From Limosilactobacillus oris (GTDB lineage: Bacteria > Bacillota > Bacilli > Lactobacillales > Lactobacillaceae), in assembly GCF_025311495.1 (NCBI RefSeq), contig NZ_CP104398.1, forward strand, positions 1,860,001-1,924,000: 64,000 nt of DNA, written 5' to 3'. Made by a program: the position numbers and the translations under genes. The notes under the pieces are model-generated. The model was given only the letters and a program-made list of their open reading frames with translations, did no database searches and was not told where the DNA came from. This document shows positions 39,861-48,712 of the stretch, piece by piece; positions within the stretch are counted from its first letter, which is position 1; every line of letters begins with the position of its first letter.

Positions 39861-39943
39861 GGAGGAGTAGCGAAGTCTGGCTAAACGCGACGGTCTGTAA
39901 AACCGTTCCTTCGGGTTCGGCGGTTCGAATCCACCCTCCTCCA
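39861..39943 (+). tRNA. tRNA-Tyr(GTA)
   Basis: 83 bases with a long variable arm (TTCCTTCGGGTTC), anticodon GTA, acceptor GGAGGAG/CTCCTCC. Confidence 0.93.
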
Positions 39944-39948
39944 TTTAT

Positions 39949-40019
39949 AGGGATATAGTTAAACGGTATAACTACGGTCTCCAAAACCGTCATTGTGGGT
40001 TCGATTCCTACTATCCCTG
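39949..40019 (+). tRNA. tRNA-Trp(CCA)
   Basis: 71 bases, anticodon CCA in CTCCAAA, acceptor AGGGATA/TATCCCT with G discriminator. Confidence 0.93.
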
Positions 40020-40035
40020 CTTAACTGAATATTTT

Positions 40036-40112
40036 GGCGGTATTGGTGAAGTTTGGTTAACACACCGGTTTGTGGGTCCGGCACGCGTGGGTTCAAATCC
40101 CACATACCGCCC
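40036..40112 (+). tRNA. tRNA-His(GTG)
   Basis: 77 bases, anticodon GTG, acceptor GGCGGTA/TACCGCC. The D loop reads GAAGTTTGGTTAAC, longer by about two bases than usual. Confidence 0.88.
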
Positions 40113-40157
40113 TTATGATTGAACATGAGGGTCTTTCCTGTTCAATCTTAACTATTT

Positions 40158-40228
<71 letters not shown>

Positions 40229-40242
40229 TTTAGTTAGCTGAT

Positions 40243-40327
40243 GCCTCTGTGGCGGAATTGGCAGACGCGCTGGACTCAAAATCCAGTTCCCGTTGAGGGA
40301 GTGTGGGTTCGACCCCCACCGGAGGCA
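40243..40327 (+). tRNA. tRNA-Leu(CAA)
   Basis: 85 bases with a long variable arm, anticodon CAA in CTCAAAA, acceptor GCCTCTG/CGGAGGC. Last gene of the rRNA-tRNA operon. Confidence 0.93.
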
Positions 40328-40358
40328 TTTTACAGATACTATTCAGCTAATATTAAAT

Positions 40359-40402
40359 AGGCTTGAATTGCTGGCTTAGAAGCGTTCAAGCCTGTTTTTA
40401 TT
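40359..40402 (+). terminator. Terminator of the rRNA-tRNA operon
   Basis: AGGCTTGAA / TTCAAGCCT stem with an 18-base loop followed by GTTTTTA. IS66 copy 2 lies 35 bases after it. Confidence 0.85.
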
Positions 40403-40520
40403 TTAAATTTTATTTCTGCTTGGACATCAGTTAAAATGTAAGCAGTCAATAACAACACGTCTATGAATTATTCAATGTGCCTTCTATACTGAGACTATCC
40501 CAGTGTAGGAGGCATTTTTG

Positions 40521-40709
40521 ATGGAAGAAAAATCTGAAATTATTACCCCAGTTTTTAAAAGTAAGGATACCTTTAATAAAAGCAAACGCATGGCCTCGCG
40601 GCCCGCAGTAAAAATGGAAGTTAATGATATAAGATTAACTGCTTTCCGCGGAGCTAATCCTAATTTGGTAAGTGAAATAGCTAAGGTGATTGTTCGTTAT
40701 GCTCATTGA
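40521..40709 (+). CDS. tnpA: IS66 accessory protein TnpA-like (short), copy 2
   Basis: Identical to the 62-residue protein at 1067-1255, with the same ribosome site. See that entry for its features and doubts. Confidence 0.6.
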   Translation: MEEKSEIITPVFKSKDTFNKSKRMASRPAVKMEVNDIRLTAFRGANPNLVSEIAKVIVRYAH

Positions 40710-41055
40710 TTGGACGGTCCCGGATTATGTCTATCTGGTATGCGGTAAAACGGATTTAAGAAAAGGCATTGATGGTTTAGCAATGGTTATCGCTGAGAAC
40801 TATGGACTTGAGCTATACAATAATTCTTTATTTCTTTTCTGTGGAAGTAGAAATGATCGGTTCAAAGGATTATTTTGGGATGGTGAAGGATTTATCCTTT
40901 TGTACAAACGCTTTGAAAATGGCCGACTTAAGTGGCCCAGGTACAGTCAGGAGGCAAAACAACTATCCAGCAGACAAGTTAAGTGGTTATTAGCAGGACT
41001 TAATCCGCTTCCGGTAAAGCAAATTAAGCCTGCCAAACCCGGTAGTTTTTATTAG
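40699..41055 (+). CDS. tnpB: IS66 accessory protein TnpB, copy 2
   Basis: Identical to the 118-residue TnpB at 1245-1601. Confidence 0.9.
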   Translation: MLIDWTVPDYVYLVCGKTDLRKGIDGLAMVIAENYGLELYNNSLFLFCGSRNDRFKGLFWDGEGFILLYKRFENGRLKWPRYSQEAKQLSSRQVKWLLAGLNPLPVKQIKPAKPGSFY

Positions 41056-41121
41056 ATCACTCCTTTTTAAAATGATGGTTCTTTGGTATAATATCAAGGA
41101 CATCAAAGGAGGTGACGCACG

Positions 41122-42663
41122 ATGACTGATTCAGCCGAGAAGAGAATTAAACAGTTAGAAGAACAGTTGGCAGAAGCAAATAAGAAAATTGCCCAATTAA
41201 TGGCAATTATTAAGCTTCAACAGAATCAAATGTTTGGGAAAAAAACTGAAGTTATTGATAAAGTAGCTGAGGGCCAACAATCACTTTTTAATGACCAAAT
41301 CTTAAATCAGCTACAAGACAGCGATGTATCAATCACTGAAGTGATTGAACAAATACCAAGGAAAGTAGTGCGTCACCGCAAGCCCAAGGCAAGTGGTCAA
41401 CGGACTACTTTTTTGAATAATTTGCCTCAAATTAATCATGTTATTCACCTTGAAAGTAACCTTTGTCCAGATTGTCATCAAGAAATGAAACTAATTGGAA
41501 AACATCTGTATAGTCGTGAACCAAAACTAAAGCCAGCAGAACTTTTATGTGTAAACTACTATCAGGAAAGTTATCGCTGTAAAACGTGCCACCGTCGTGG
41601 TGGCGATAAAATTGTTAGTAGTAAGATGCCACAGAGTCTCTTACCGCATAGTTATTTTTCCAGCTCAATTTTAGCGAAAGTGGCGGAATATAAGTTTAAC
41701 TTGGCGTTACCATTTCATCGCCAAATTAAGCTCTGGCAAGCCTTAGGTTTGCCAGTCAAAGGGCGCCAATTAGCAACTAATATTATCAAAGTAAGTCAAA
41801 CTTATTTAGAGCCCCTATATCAACGGCTACTTAATCTAACTAAGCAAGAGGCGGTTATTCATATGGATGAAACACCGTTTAAAGTAATCGATGAGCGTAA
41901 TGAAACCAGCTACTTCTGGGTAACTAGAACTACCGAAGAGTTTAGTAAGCATCAAATTGCGTTGTTTCATTATTTTAATACTCGTTCGGGTAAAATAATC
42001 GGTAAGCTTATGGGGCACAATTACAATGGAGTTATTATGTGCGACGGCTATGGTGGTTATAGTAATCGACTATATCCTAGGGCAAAGTTTGGTTCATGCC
42101 TGGTTCACATTCGTCGTGAGTTTTACCGAATAACACGGCTACTGAAAAAGGAGCAGTTGAAGCATTCCAAGGCTTATCAAGTGCTAAAATTGATGCGTCC
42201 GATTTTTTATTACGAAAATCGGTTAAAGTATCATAATCAAATTGAAAAGCTTCAACAACGAAAGTTGTTGGTTAAGCCTTTAGTAGACCAACTGTATGAT
42301 TATCTGGAAGAAATTAACTTTCCCCAGGGTCAATTAAAAGCAGCCATTAATAATGCCTTGAAACTTAAAAAGCGAGTATATCGAATCTTTGAAAATGGAC
42401 AAATTCCATTGACCAATAATCCGGTGGAACAAACAATCAGACCATCAACTCTGATTCGTAAAAATAGTTTATTCGCTAAAAGTATTGATGGTGCACAAGC
42501 CAGTGCAGTTTACTACAGCTTAACTGCCACTGCAAAATTAAATCATTTGAATATCTATAAGTATTTTAAATACTTATTTGATCACCTACCAAACCGCGAG
42601 GACGAAGGCCTCGAGGCTTATTTGCCATGGGCAAAACAAGTACAAAGAAATTGTCATGAATAA
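41122..42663 (+). CDS. tnpC: IS66 transposase TnpC, copy 2
   Basis: Identical to the 513-residue transposase at 1668-3209, with all three catalytic acidic residues. Two intact identical copies suggest recent movement. Confidence 0.95.
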   Translation: MTDSAEKRIKQLEEQLAEANKKIAQLMAIIKLQQNQMFGKKTEVIDKVAEGQQSLFNDQILNQLQDSDVSITEVIEQIPRKVVRHRKPKASGQRTTFLNNLPQINHVIHLESNLCPDCHQEMKLIGKHLYSREPKLKPAELLCVNYYQESYRCKTCHRRGGDKIVSSKMPQSLLPHSYFSSSILAKVAEYKFNLALPFHRQIKLWQALGLPVKGRQLATNIIKVSQTYLEPLYQRLLNLTKQEAVIHMDETPFKVIDERNETSYFWVTRTTEEFSKHQIALFHYFNTRSGKIIGKLMGHNYNGVIMCDGYGGYSNRLYPRAKFGSCLVHIRREFYRITRLLKKEQLKHSKAYQVLKLMRPIFYYENRLKYHNQIEKLQQRKLLVKPLVDQLYDYLEEINFPQGQLKAAINNALKLKKRVYRIFENGQIPLTNNPVEQTIRPSTLIRKNSLFAKSIDGAQASAVYYSLTATAKLNHLNIYKYFKYLFDHLPNREDEGLEAYLPWAKQVQRNCHE

Positions 42664-42753
42664 ACAAGAAGGCGTCCAAGACTAGATCAAAAAGATTCGG
42701 CCTTGGACGCCTTTTTGTCAATACGTATCAATAACGACTGCTTACGTTAAAAT

Positions 42754-42947
42754 AAGGGCGTCCATTTGCCTAAAAGCAAATAAATTTTATAGAGATGACC
42801 CTCCAGGATTATAAACTTGTTCCTAACAGAATGATCCTCGGGAATGTCAGCGAGGGGTCAACCCGGGTGCTTCAGTAGGCTAAGACAACGGCAGCGCTAA
42901 ATGCAGGCTGGATTGCCAGTTAGGTGCTGCGTTAAGACATTCTATTA
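42754..42947. other. Intergenic stretch without a supported gene
   Basis: About 190 bases between the IS66 end and the dispersed repeat. Contains short hairpins (ACCCTCC..GGAGGG-like and GGATTGCCAG) but no open frame, RNA gene or motif that I can support. Confidence 0.5.
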
Positions 42948-43085
42948 AGAGGCTGGGAGGTTTTCCCGGCCTCTTTAGTCTTTTTAAAAGCGGTAGTTCT
43001 TAATTAAAGTTAGCGCTTCGTATCATCAGACGTGGGACCCTACGAATAATAGCCGTGCAGCTAGTCCCACCTGCCGAGGAAGCTC
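42948..43085 (+). repeat. Dispersed intergenic repeat, copy F
   Basis: GAGGCTGGGAGG..CCGGCCTCTTT hairpin start, a TTTTTAAAAG middle and a GTGGGACC..AGTCCCAC stem at the end. A shorter, diverged member of the family at 23645. Confidence 0.65.
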
Positions 43086-43296
43086 TTTCTCGCCTTTCCT
43101 ATGCTTGAAGAATGATGGTTCCTTCATGTGTGGGCAAGTTAAAATCAAATATATCTAACGATAAAGCAAACTGAGATTTAGGAGGCAGGAGAAAAGGGTA
43201 ACTGTTGGGCTAGTGAGCGTGTCAGAGGGAATTGCTCTTTTTATCGTGTAATCTAGTTAATCGGTTTAACCAGGGAAGGGAGTAATCCAAATCCTA

Positions 43297-43312
43297 ACCA
43301 CAACATATAGTG
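43297..43312 (+). promoter_or_regulatory. NrdR-box-like site upstream of nrdD
   Basis: CCACAACATATAGTGG is close to the NrdR consensus (CACNATATATNGTG). A second, weaker site may lie near 43335-43350. A TATAAA -10-like box (about 43354) places it in the nrdD promoter. NrdR represses ribonucleotide reductase genes when dATP is high. Confidence 0.55.
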
Positions 43313-43390
43313 GTAAAAATGTCAATCCTTTCTACCAATTGTATTTGTGCTAGTATATAAACTGTTAACTTTTGAAGGGAGACGGCATTA

Positions 43391-45628
43391 ATGAAGGTCC
43401 AAATAATTGATAAAAAAAATTTAAATAACCTGGCAGATGTGAAGGTTATTAAGCGTGATGGGACCCCCAGCTCCTTTTACGCCTACAAGATCGACCTAGT
43501 CTTAGACGCCCTGGATGCCGACGAGCAAACGCGGCACAGCGTCGATTTGGCCATTTTCAATGCCTTAATGGGAAACCATGAGGTACAGACGAGTACGATT
43601 GCTGATTTATTCGTCGCTGGGCTCAAGGCAGCTGGTCATGATGACCTGGCTAAGCAGTACCGCGACTACCGGCAAGCGGATGAACGGGCTTTTGCCGAGG
43701 CGACTAACCCCCAGCACAAGCTAGAACAGCTTTTTGGGCGCAAGGACACGGTGGTCCACGAAAACGCCAACAAGGATAGTCGGGTTTTCAACACCCAGCG
43801 TGATCTTGAGGCCGGGGTTGTCAGCCGGGCCCTCGGTTTACGGATGCTTCCTGAGGTGGTTGCCAAGGCCCACCTCCGTGGTGATATTCACTGGCACGAC
43901 CTGGATTATTCCCCAGTGACGCCGGAAACGAACTGTTGCCTAATCGATTTCGACGAGATGTTCAAGCACGGCTTTAAGATTGGGAATGCCTGGGTTTCCT
44001 CGCCCCGCTCCATCCAGACCGCAACGGCCCAGATGTCCCAGATCATCGCTAACGTTGCCTCCCTCCAATACGGGGGCTGTTCGGCCAACCGGATTGACCA
44101 GCTCTTGGAACCGTACGCGAAGATTAACTACGAAAAGCACATGGCGGATGCAAAGAAGTGGATTGCTCCCGACAAGCGGGAGGAGTTTGCCCGTGAAAAG
44201 ACCAAGAAGGATATCTACGACGCCATGCAGGCACTGGAATACGAGATTAACACCCTTTACTCTAGCCAGGGTCAGACCCCATTCACGACCATTAATTTTG
44301 GCCTGGGGACATCGTGGATCTCGCGGGAAATCCAAAAGGCTATTTTGCAAATTCGGATCAAGGGACTGGGGAAAGAACACCGGACGGCAATCTTCCCGAA
44401 GTTGATCTTTACTATTAAGCGGGGGCTTAATTTGAACCCCGGCGACCCGAACTATGACATTAAGCAGCTGGCCCTGGAATGTTCGACCAAGCGGATGTAC
44501 CCCGACCTCTTAATGTACGACAAAATCAAGGAAATCACCGGGAGCTTCAAGACGCCAATGGGCTGCCGGTCCTTCCTGCAGGGCTGGACGGACCCCGAAA
44601 CGGGCAAGGAAGTCAACTCCGGCCGGCTAAACTTGGGGGTCGTCACTGTTAACCTGCCACGGATCGCCCTGGAAGCCCATGGCGACAAGCGGCTCTTCTG
44701 GGAAATTTTCCAGGAAAAGATGGGTATCTGCAAGCAGGCCCTCGACTACCGGATTAAGCGGACCAAGGAAGCCAAGCCTGAGAACGCCCCGTTACTGTAC
44801 ATGTACGGAGCCTTTGGCAAGCGGCTCAAGAAGACCGATAGTGTGGATGAGGTCTTCAAGAATAGTCGGGCCACCGTTTCGCTCGGCTACATCGGCCTTT
44901 ACGAAGTCTGCACGACCTTCTACGGCCCAAACTGGGAGCACAATCAGGAGGCCCATGATTTTGCGGTTTCAATTACCAAAACGATGCACGACCTCTGTGC
45001 CAAGTGGGAGGACGAAGAGGGCTACCACTTTAGCCTCTACTCCACGCCGGCAGAATCGCTGACCGATACCTTCTGCCAGGATGACCTGAAAAAGTTTGGC
45101 CGGGTTGCTAACGTCACCGACAAGGAATACTACACTAACAGTTTCCACTACGACGTTCGAAAGCACCCAACCCCGTTTGAAAAGCTGGAATTTGAGGAGG
45201 ACTTTCCTTACCAGGCAGCGGGTGGCTTTATCCACTACTGTGAGTACCCAAACCTGCGGCAAAACCCGAAGGCCCTGGAAGCCGTTTGGGACTGGGCCTA
45301 TGACCACGTGGGCTACCTGGGAACAAATACGTCAATTGACCAGTGCTTCAAGTGCGGCTTTAAGGGCGAATTCAAGGCGACTGCCCGGGGCTTCAAGTGT
45401 CCCCAGTGTGGCAACTCCGACCCGGCAACCTGTGACGTGGTCAAGCGGACCTGCGGCTACTTGGGGAACCCCCAGGCGCGGCCAATGGTTCACGGCCGGC
45501 ATGAAGAAATCATCCACCGGGAAAAACACATGAGCCCGTCGATGATCAAGCACGCGGCGGCCTTTGAAGCGGCCCGGCAGTGTGACTCACGTGAAGGTCA
45601 CGCTACCGTTAAGGGTCAGCAGATTTAA
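43391..45628 (+). CDS. nrdD: Anaerobic ribonucleoside-triphosphate reductase
   Basis: A 745-residue class III reductase that makes dNTPs without oxygen. N-terminal ATP-cone (about 12-105, KRDGTPSSFYAYKIDLVLDAL). The zinc site is in CFKCGF..FKCPQCG (about 650-680), and the glycyl radical motif RTCGYLGNP is near the C terminus. GAAGGGAGA precedes the ATG. The activase nrdG follows 14 bases later. Confidence 0.96.
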   Translation: MKVQIIDKKNLNNLADVKVIKRDGTPSSFYAYKIDLVLDALDADEQTRHSVDLAIFNALMGNHEVQTSTIADLFVAGLKAAGHDDLAKQYRDYRQADERAFAEATNPQHKLEQLFGRKDTVVHENANKDSRVFNTQRDLEAGVVSRALGLRMLPEVVAKAHLRGDIHWHDLDYSPVTPETNCCLIDFDEMFKHGFKIGNAWVSSPRSIQTATAQMSQIIANVASLQYGGCSANRIDQLLEPYAKINYEKHMADAKKWIAPDKREEFAREKTKKDIYDAMQALEYEINTLYSSQGQTPFTTINFGLGTSWISREIQKAILQIRIKGLGKEHRTAIFPKLIFTIKRGLNLNPGDPNYDIKQLALECSTKRMYPDLLMYDKIKEITGSFKTPMGCRSFLQGWTDPETGKEVNSGRLNLGVVTVNLPRIALEAHGDKRLFWEIFQEKMGICKQALDYRIKRTKEAKPENAPLLYMYGAFGKRLKKTDSVDEVFKNSRATVSLGYIGLYEVCTTFYGPNWEHNQEAHDFAVSITKTMHDLCAKWEDEEGYHFSLYSTPAESLTDTFCQDDLKKFGRVANVTDKEYYTNSFHYDVRKHPTPFEKLEFEEDFPYQAAGGFIHYCEYPNLRQNPKALEAVWDWAYDHVGYLGTNTSIDQCFKCGFKGEFKATARGFKCPQCGNSDPATCDVVKRTCGYLGNPQARPMVHGRHEEIIHREKHMSPSMIKHAAAFEAARQCDSREGHATVKGQQI

Positions 45629-45642
45629 CGGGAGGGGATTAA

Positions 45643-46230
45643 ATGGTAGAACATCAGCGCCAACGCTTACCGAAGAATCCTCAACCGCAGGAGTGGCTTG
45701 CTACAGACCACTCCCTCCAGTACGTGGCCGATTACAAGCCTTTTAACTTTGTTGACGGCGAGGGGGTCCGCTGCAGTGTCTACGTCAGCGGTTGCCTCTT
45801 TAACTGCCCAGGCTGCTACAACAAGGCTGCTCAAAACTTTCACTATGGCCAACCCTATACCCAGGAGCTGGAAGACCAGATTATGGAAGATCTTTCGCAA
45901 AGCTACGTCCAGGGCTTGACCCTGCTGGGCGGCGAACCCTTTCTTAACACCCAGGTCTGCCTGAAACTGGTTCACCGCTTGCGAAAGGAGTTTGGTCACA
46001 CTAAGGATATCTGGTCCTGGTCGGGGTATACCTGGGAAGAATTGCAAAAGGAGTCGGCCGATAAGCTGGAACTCTTGCATAACATTGACATCCTCGTTGA
46101 TGGCCGCTTCATGCTGGCTCAAAAAGATTTAACCCTCCAGTTTCGGGGAAGTGCCAACCAACGGATTATCGACGTTCCGAAGTCACTGGACCAGGGACAG
46201 GTAGTCATCTGGGACAAGCTAGTTCACTAG
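45643..46230 (+). CDS. nrdG: Anaerobic ribonucleotide reductase activase (radical SAM)
   Basis: A 195-residue radical SAM enzyme that installs the glycyl radical in NrdD. The SAM/[4Fe-4S] triad is in VSGCLFNCPGCYN (CxxxxCxxC-type, near residues 50-60), with the GGEPF motif near 110. GGGAGGGG precedes the ATG. Immediately followed by a SufB/SufD-like gene. Confidence 0.95.
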   Translation: MVEHQRQRLPKNPQPQEWLATDHSLQYVADYKPFNFVDGEGVRCSVYVSGCLFNCPGCYNKAAQNFHYGQPYTQELEDQIMEDLSQSYVQGLTLLGGEPFLNTQVCLKLVHRLRKEFGHTKDIWSWSGYTWEELQKESADKLELLHNIDILVDGRFMLAQKDLTLQFRGSANQRIIDVPKSLDQGQVVIWDKLVH

Positions 46231-46241
46231 GGGGTTATGCG

Positions 46242-47153
46242 ATGACAGTTAAAAAGCAGGCTGGAAAAGCAGAACCGGACTGGCTGCAAAAGAAGCGCCA
46301 GCTAGCGACCCTCTTACAAAGCCATTTTCCCGTGCTCCCGGGGCAAGAACAGTGGCTCCCATGGCAAACAACTAGCTGTACTGGGCAGGAGAATGGTGGC
46401 TGGCTGCGTCATGCTGGAACTTACACTGCGCTTCCCCTGGAAGAGGCGGTGTGGGACTACTCCGAACTCCTGCAGGAGAACTTAATGGAGAAGGCCCTCC
46501 GCTGGCAGGACAACCAGTTGTTTGCGGGCCACCTTGCCAACATTGACGGTGGTCAGTTCATTTACGTGCCCGATGATTGCCAGTTAACGGTGCCGCTTGA
46601 GTTCACGGGGCAGGGGTGCTTTGCTAACCCCCATAATGTGATTATCGTGGGGGCCCGGAGTCAGGTGACAATCGACGAACGGCTGATGGTGAAGAGCGCC
46701 CAGGGCTTATTCGCCGGGACTGAAATTTTGCTGGGTGCCGGGGCCCGGGTGGAATACCGGCAGGCAAATGACTTGCGGGCGCCGGTAGTTTACACGGCGG
46801 TTCACGCCTACCAAGCTCACGGGGCTACGCTAGACCTGCACCTGGTGGTTGCAAACCAGGGAGCAGTCACGGTTAGTGCCAGCGACTTTCTCGATGGGGC
46901 TGGCAGCGAGTGGACGACGACCGCCTTGCTGGATCCTGGGGATACCGGTCAGCTCCGCTTTATTCCGGTTGCAGATGGTTTTGGTCAAGGCAGTCATGCC
47001 GACTTGACTACCTATATCAACGACCAAGGCCAGGGGCAGGTTAAGCTGACCCCATTTAAGACCGGCTCAGGAGAACCGCTTCCTTTGAAGAGTACGGTTA
47101 TTAGAAAATCGGGAGCGGCCAAGTGGCCCCTAAGTCTTACTGGGGTGCAGTAA
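46242..47153 (+). CDS. Short SufB/SufD-like protein
   Basis: A 303-residue protein resembling the beta-helix core of SufB/SufD: ANIDGGQFIYVPDDCQLTVPLEFTG near residue 100, NPHNVIIVGARSQVTI, and HADLTTYINDQGQGQV. Full SufD is usually about 400-450 residues; the usual C-terminal helical part is missing here. No SufC or SufU in the window. It follows nrdG by 11 bases, so it might help supply iron-sulfur clusters to NrdG/NrdD, or be a remnant. Terminator directly after. Confidence 0.7.
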   Translation: MTVKKQAGKAEPDWLQKKRQLATLLQSHFPVLPGQEQWLPWQTTSCTGQENGGWLRHAGTYTALPLEEAVWDYSELLQENLMEKALRWQDNQLFAGHLANIDGGQFIYVPDDCQLTVPLEFTGQGCFANPHNVIIVGARSQVTIDERLMVKSAQGLFAGTEILLGAGARVEYRQANDLRAPVVYTAVHAYQAHGATLDLHLVVANQGAVTVSASDFLDGAGSEWTTTALLDPGDTGQLRFIPVADGFGQGSHADLTTYINDQGQGQVKLTPFKTGSGEPLPLKSTVIRKSGAAKWPLSLTGVQ

Positions 47154-47192
47154 TCGTTACGACAGTATTACAAAAAGTGTTTAAGACAGTTT

Positions 47193-47240
47193 AAAAGTGG
47201 TCAAAATCAGCTTGGCAAGCCGGTTTTGACCACTTTTTTT
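47193..47240 (+). terminator. Terminator of the nrdDG operon
   Basis: AAAAGTGGTCAAAA / TTTTGACCACTTTT stem with a ~16-base loop, then a T run. Confidence 0.9.
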
Positions 47241-47295
47241 CGTGTGTTTGTTACAAATATCCATCCTGGTTGGGGAATGAATTAAGACCGAATTG

Positions 47296-47382
47296 ATGCG
47301 CTTATTCCGCATTATCATCACTTTTTTAATGGCCTATGTTACGGATTATTACCAGCGGCTAGAAATTGAAAATTGGGGGTAA
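47296..47382 (+). CDS. Possible 28-residue membrane peptide
   Basis: ATG frame reading MRLFRIIITFLMAYVTDYYQ then an acidic end and TAA. A short hydrophobic helix with a charged tail resembles type I toxin peptides, but no good ribosome site or antisense RNA promoter is evident. Low confidence. Confidence 0.2.
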   Translation: MRLFRIIITFLMAYVTDYYQRLEIENWG

Positions 47383-47491
47383 TTGTGGTGTAACCTCGAG
47401 GCGTTATAGTATTAACTGTTGATTGATATCAATCGTTTCTCAAGAAAAGATCGCAAAATCAAAAATATGAAAAGGATGGGATTTTATCTCT

Positions 47492-48154
47492 ATGAAGTTA
47501 TCTAAACACATCGCAAAAATTACCGCTGCTGTTGCTGGTGCCGTTGCTTTAGGAACCATTGCTACCGCGACGACTGCAAATGCAGATTCAATTTACACGG
47601 TGCAAAGTGGCGATACTTTATCAGGAATTTCCTACAAATTCGGTCACGATTTGAACTTTGTTGACACGCTGGCTTCTTCCAACAACATTGCTAACAAGAA
47701 CCTGATTTACGTCGGTCAAAAGTTGGTAATCAAGGATAATGGTGAAGTTGCACCAGCAACGCAGGAAGAAGTCGCAACCCTGCCAAGTTCAAACGGAACT
47801 AACCAGGCTGCTAGCCAGACACAGGCGGCCACTCAACAACAAACTGCTGGTCAAGCCCAACAGGCTACGGCTACTGCAACAACCCAGGCTGCGAATGCCG
47901 CTGCTTCTAACTACACTTCTAGCGTAGCTGGTAGTGACGCCGCTGCTAAGGCCTGGATTGCTGCTCGTGAATCCGGTGGCAACTACGGCGCAACCAATGG
48001 TCAATACATTGGTAAGTACCAATTATCTGCTGCTTACCTGAACGGTGACTACTCAGCCGCTAACCAGGAACGGGTTGCCGACCAGTATGTTGCGAGTCGT
48101 TACGGCTCTTGGACTGCTGCCCAGGCGTTCTGGCAATCACACGGCTGGTACTAA
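47492..48154 (+). CDS. LysM peptidoglycan-binding protein, Apf-like
   Basis: A 220-residue secreted protein: signal peptide to about residue 31 (ANA|DS), a LysM domain (about 33-82, [18 protein letters not shown]), an Ala/Gln/Thr-rich linker and a C-terminal ~60-residue domain ([26 protein letters not shown] .. AFWQSHGWY) like the aggregation-promoting factors of lactobacilli, related to transglycosylase folds. Binds the cell wall and is likely abundant on the surface. Confidence 0.88.
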   Translation: MKLSKHIAKITAAVAGAVALGTIATATTANADSIYTVQSGDTLSGISYKFGHDLNFVDTLASSNNIANKNLIYVGQKLVIKDNGEVAPATQEEVATLPSSNGTNQAASQTQAATQQQTAGQAQQATATATTQAANAAASNYTSSVAGSDAAAKAWIAARESGGNYGATNGQYIGKYQLSAAYLNGDYSAANQERVADQYVASRYGSWTAAQAFWQSHGWY

Positions 48155-48182
48155 AATTAATCAACATAAATATTAATTGCAA

Positions 48183-48350
48183 GGAGGCTGGGAATTAGCT
48201 CAACCTCTTTAATATTTTAAAGTTAGTAATGCTTCAGCGCAGTAGCTGGCTGGCAGGTCAAATGCTGATAAATCAGCATTTGACCAACCTAGCCATCCTT
48301 GCGGAGGTGGGACGACGAACTAGACAAGCTAGTTCTGTCCCACTCTCTTT
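48183..48350 (+). repeat. Dispersed intergenic repeat, copy B
   Basis: The fullest copy: GAGGCTGGGAATTAGCTC, a GGTCAAATGCTGATAAATCA palindromic core, and the GGAGGTGGGACGACGAA..TAGTTCTGTCCCACTC stem that ends in CTCTTTTTT. The first hairpin and the last stem both look like terminators. Confidence 0.85.
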
Positions 48351-48420
48351 TTTGTTTAAAAAGAGTTGACCCGCCTAAAGGTTTGTTATATGATAATGAC
48401 AATCAAATTATAAAACGCTG

Positions 48421-48692
48421 AGAAAAGATGAGTAACTATTTAAGAAACTGGTCCAGAGAGCGGAGGAAGGTGGGAGCCCGTCCGGTTAAGGATAGTGAAG
48501 ATGGTCTTGGAGCGGTTCACGGTGGTGAGTCAGGTAGCAAGCAACCGTGCGGGGTGACCTCGATATCAGGTCTGAGTATGTTAGTACTCAATGAGGAGTG
48601 GGCTGTGAGGTCCAGTTAAATCCGGGTGGTAACACGTTAGAACAGCGACGTCCCGAAGAGCAGAGTTGAACTGCTTTTCGGGACGTTTTTTT
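48421..48692 (+). promoter_or_regulatory. T-box riboswitch, methionine specifier
   Basis: A T-box leader: Stem I starts with GATGAGTAACTAT paired to GATAGTGAAG, and the specifier is ATG (48501-48503, in GAAGATGG), so tRNA-Met is sensed. An AGAGAGCGG segment follows the first arm, and the T-box sequence GGGTGGTAACACG is at 48624-48636. The terminator is ACGTCCCGAA / TTCGGGACGT plus a T run (48648-48692). Uncharged tRNA-Met would allow read-through into the MetQ-like gene. Confidence 0.9.
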
Positions 48693-48712
48693 ATATTAAG
48701 GAGGAAGTGCAA

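Larger units (their letters stand above)
40438..42745 (+). mobile_element. IS66-family insertion sequence, copy 2
   Basis: 2,308 bp, same orientation as copy 1 and with the same protein products; I found no difference over the stretches compared. Its own 8-bp duplication is GTTAAAAT (40430-40437 and 42746-42753), different from copy 1, so the two inserted separately. Inserted in a gap between the rRNA operon terminator and nrdD, where it breaks no gene. Confidence 0.95.

Noticed and set aside
39614-39993. Open frames of 67 and 94 codons
   Set aside because: They run across tRNA genes on the plus strand or their complement.
47296-47382. Type I toxin-antitoxin system
   Set aside because: Only a short hydrophobic frame is seen; no ribosome site or antisense RNA promoter supports it.
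48428-48619. Open frame of 63 codons
   Set aside because: It lies wholly within the T-box leader RNA.
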